A stretch of 64,000 nt of DNA from positions 37,595,460-37,659,459 of the forward strand of contig CM055096.1 in assembly GCA_029204225.1 (NCBI GenBank). The letters run 5' to 3'. A model generated the notes under the pieces. It was not told the origin of the DNA. It saw only the letters and a list, made by a program, of their open reading frames with translations, and did not search any database. Positions 61,643 through 64,000 of the stretch are shown here, one piece after another; the stretch's first letter is position 1, and each line of letters opens with the position of its first letter. This DNA comes from Diphasiastrum complanatum. Lineage: Eukaryota; Streptophyta; Lycopodiopsida; Lycopodiales; Lycopodiaceae. A program made the translations under genes and the position numbers.

Positions 61643-64000
61643 CTAAGCCAAGTTTGGCTCTAAAAGTTCAAACTTTTCTTTACTTAAAGCTTTCGTAAAT
61701 ATATCAACAACTTGTAATAACGTAGAACAATGTACAATACTTATATTTTCAGATTGTAACTTCTCACGCACAGAGTGATATTTCACCTCAATATGTTTTG
61801 TCCTTTCGTGAAAGATAGGATTTTTAGCCACTTGTATTTCACTTTGATTGTCACAGAAAATAATAGTAGGATTTACCTGCTTCATGCCAATCTCACATAA
61901 CAACTTACGTAGCCAAACAGCTTCTTGGGTAGCAGAACTCAACGTTTTATATTCAGCTTCTGTAGAAGAAAGAGAAATAGTATCTTGTTTCTTGCTAGAC
62001 CATGAAAAACAACCGCTACCAAAATTGAAGGCATAACCTGTTGTTGACTTCCTATCATCTATACTTCATGCCCAATCAGTGTCAACATAACCTTGCAACT
62101 TAGGTAAAACACTTTGTCTTTTGTAGATTAGACCAAGGTTAGGTGTACCTTTCACATACCTCAAAATCCTTTTTGCAGCTCTCCAGTGGTCCATAGTGAG
62201 TGATGACATGAATTGGCTAATCAAACTTATAGCATAGCAGATATCAGGACGTGTAGTTGTAAGATATATCAAACTCCCAACTAGCTGACGAAATAGAGTA
62301 GCGTCAACATGTGCACTATCATCAATACGAGATAATTTCTTACCAGCTTCGCAAGGGGTGATGGAAGGTTTGCACTCTTTCATGTGAAATCTCTCCAATA
62401 TCTCGCCCACATATTTGTTTTGACATAACCTAATATCACTGCTAGTTTGCCATACTTCGACACCCAAGCAATAGTGCATAAGATCTAAATCTGTCATCTC
62501 AAACTGCTTGCATAAGTTGGCTTTGATAGAACGAGTGAGGTTCTCATCATTGCCCGTGATAATGATATCATCAACGTAAAGTACAATCAAGATGTTGTCA
62601 TCATTTATAAGAACATAAAGGTTTGGATCTGAATTTGTTCTTACAAACCCATGAGAAAGAAAGTAACTGTCAATGCGTCCATACCATGCGCGTGGCACTT
62701 GCTTAAGGCCATAAAGTGCTTTGTGTAGTTTACATACCTTCTGTTCTTGCCCTTTTGCCATGAACAAAAGGTATGTAAACTTCTTCTTCTAAGTCACCAT
62801 TCAAAAATGTGGACTTCACATCCATTTAATGGATCTTCCACCCAAAATGAGATGCTAAGGCAATGATAAGACGTAGCATAGTCCACTTGGACACTGGAGC
62901 AAATGTCTCTTCATAGTCAATTCCTTTGTTTTGCTCATAACCCTTCACTACTAGGCATGCCTTATACTTTGCTATCGTGCCATCCGCATGAAACTTTGTT
63001 CTAAACACCCATTTGTTGTCAATGGGTTTCTTTCCAAGTGGTAGATCAACCAACTCCCATGTATCATGCTTGTGGATGGTTTCTATCTCCTCTTCCACTG
63101 CCCTTTGCCACTCTTTGTGATCTTTTGCCTCATCAAAGGTCGATGGCTCTCGACACTTCAAAATGTCAGTCATTAGGGCATAGTTCACATGATAACGATA
63201 GGGAGACTTCCTTTCCCGCATTGATCTTCTCACTTCACCTTGTGTGCTAGATCTTGGTTGATTTAGCTTTGCGTCCTTCATGATCTTTTCATACCATTTT
63301 GGTATCTTAGATTCAGGTGATACACTACGTGGAGAGTATGTATCCCAAGGAGTGTCTAAGTAATGTCTCTTACTTCCAACCGGTTTCTCCTTTATTGCTC
63401 CTATTGTCAAGTACCTCCCCCTAGGCTCTTGAATAGGTGGTGTCCTTTCATACTCGCCCTCTCGACTCTCGTCTTCACGTGCATAATCTTATGGAGCATC
63501 TTCTTCATCTTTTTCCTCCAGAATTGTGGGAAGTCTTTTGATGCTTTCACCACTTGCATGGTCTTCATCTTCATACCTATGTGTTTCATCAAAGATCACA
63601 TCTTTGCTAATGTGAATCTAATTCATTACAGGATCAAAACACCTGTAAGCTTTCGTCCTCTCATCATAACCAACGAAGATACACTTGATTACTTTGGCAT
63701 AAAGTTTCTTTCGCTCCTCCTTTGGCACATGTACATAGGCCTTACATCCAATGACACGAAACTTGTCGATTTTTGGCTTTATTCCAGTAAATGCTTCTTC
63801 AAGAGTCACATTTGGAACCGCAACTGTAGGGCTCCTGTTTTGCAAGAACGTTGTCGCTCTGCACGCTTCCAACCAAAGTGGATTGGTCAAGCCCATTTGC
63901 TTCATCATGGAGCGTGCACTCTCGATAGTAGTCCTGTTTTTCCTTTCAGCTACACCATTATTATGCGGCGTGTGTGACTGTGTGAATTGTCTTTTGATGT
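61643..64000 (-). pseudogene. Copia pol (integrase to RNase H), running off the window
   Basis: From the window edge on the - strand: integrase C-terminal half (ACRATTFLQNRSPTVAVP near 63,850, GCKAYVHVPKEERKKL near 63,735), linker, RT N-terminus (FDEAKDHKEWQRAVEEEIET near 63,120, NKGIDYEETFAPVSKW near 62,920). RT continues as an open 233-codon frame at 62,767-62,066 with LYVDDIIITGND (YVDD near 62,570). RNase H follows (62,090-61,643) with [11 protein letters not shown]-like and [21 protein letters not shown] stop in the linker (about 63,490), a frame change near 62,770 and a stop at 62,066 show decay, but it is fairly recent. It resembles the remnant at 25,090-28,530. Confidence 0.87.

Overview
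The window reads as nuclear DNA of a land plant with a retrotransposon-rich genome. The only recognisable host gene is a plant-type SIN3-like corepressor with spliceosomal introns (GT donors, AG acceptors, a TATA box, CGT/CTG repeats in the 5' leader). Almost everything else is Ty1/copia and Ty3/gypsy LTR-retrotransposon sequence, with primer-binding sites matching plant initiator-Met tRNA and an Asp-type tRNA. I cannot fix the species; the amount of nested retrotransposon sequence suggests a large genome.

Layout. 1-7.4 kb: decayed LTRs and copia fragments on both strands. 7.4-12.7 kb (block A): an inverted segment carrying a SIN3-like pseudogene on the + strand with its own promoter; the two halves of a single copia LTR lie at its two ends. 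12.7-17.5 kb: the rest of that LTR, a copia gag start, then a gypsy element on the - strand (protease, gag, repeat-rich leader, PBS, 5' LTR). 17.5-28.9 kb: three decayed copia elements and gypsy debris. 28.9-36.6 kb: a gypsy integrase gene split by a complete, apparently very young copia element (29,349-35,660; 862-bp LTRs, ATAAT target duplication, uninterrupted 1,326-codon gag-pol). 36.6-48.6 kb: a mosaic of LTRs and copia/gypsy fragments with several internal duplications. 48.6-51.65 kb: AT-rich DNA in which I see no gene. 51.7-57.4 kb (block B): a second SIN3-like copy on the - strand, exon-rich but lacking the gene's 5' end. 57.4-61.3 kb: the sequence next to block A repeated, here with the copia LTR unbroken. 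61.3-64 kb: a further copia element on the - strand running off the window.

Blocks A and B are copies of one duplicated segment (SIN3-like gene + noncoding DNA + copia LTR/gag + gypsy gag). In A the gene half has been inverted. The two gene copies carry complementary damage: A keeps promoter, leader and start codon but has lost many exons and carries frameshifts; B keeps about twelve exons (PAH1, half of PAH2, PAH3 and the start of the HDAC-interaction region) but has no promoter or first exons, an out-of-frame PAH2 and a partial tandem duplication of a PAH3 exon. Neither looks able to make a full corepressor. The one element that looks competent is the copia at 29.3-35.7 kb, whose LTRs carry repeated G-box palindromes.

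I found no convincing novel multi-gene system. The most unusual things are the rearrangement that split one LTR around the SIN3 segment, the foldback at the deletion junction in block B, the alternating short-motif arrays in the gypsy leader, and the G-box and RY-motif clusters.
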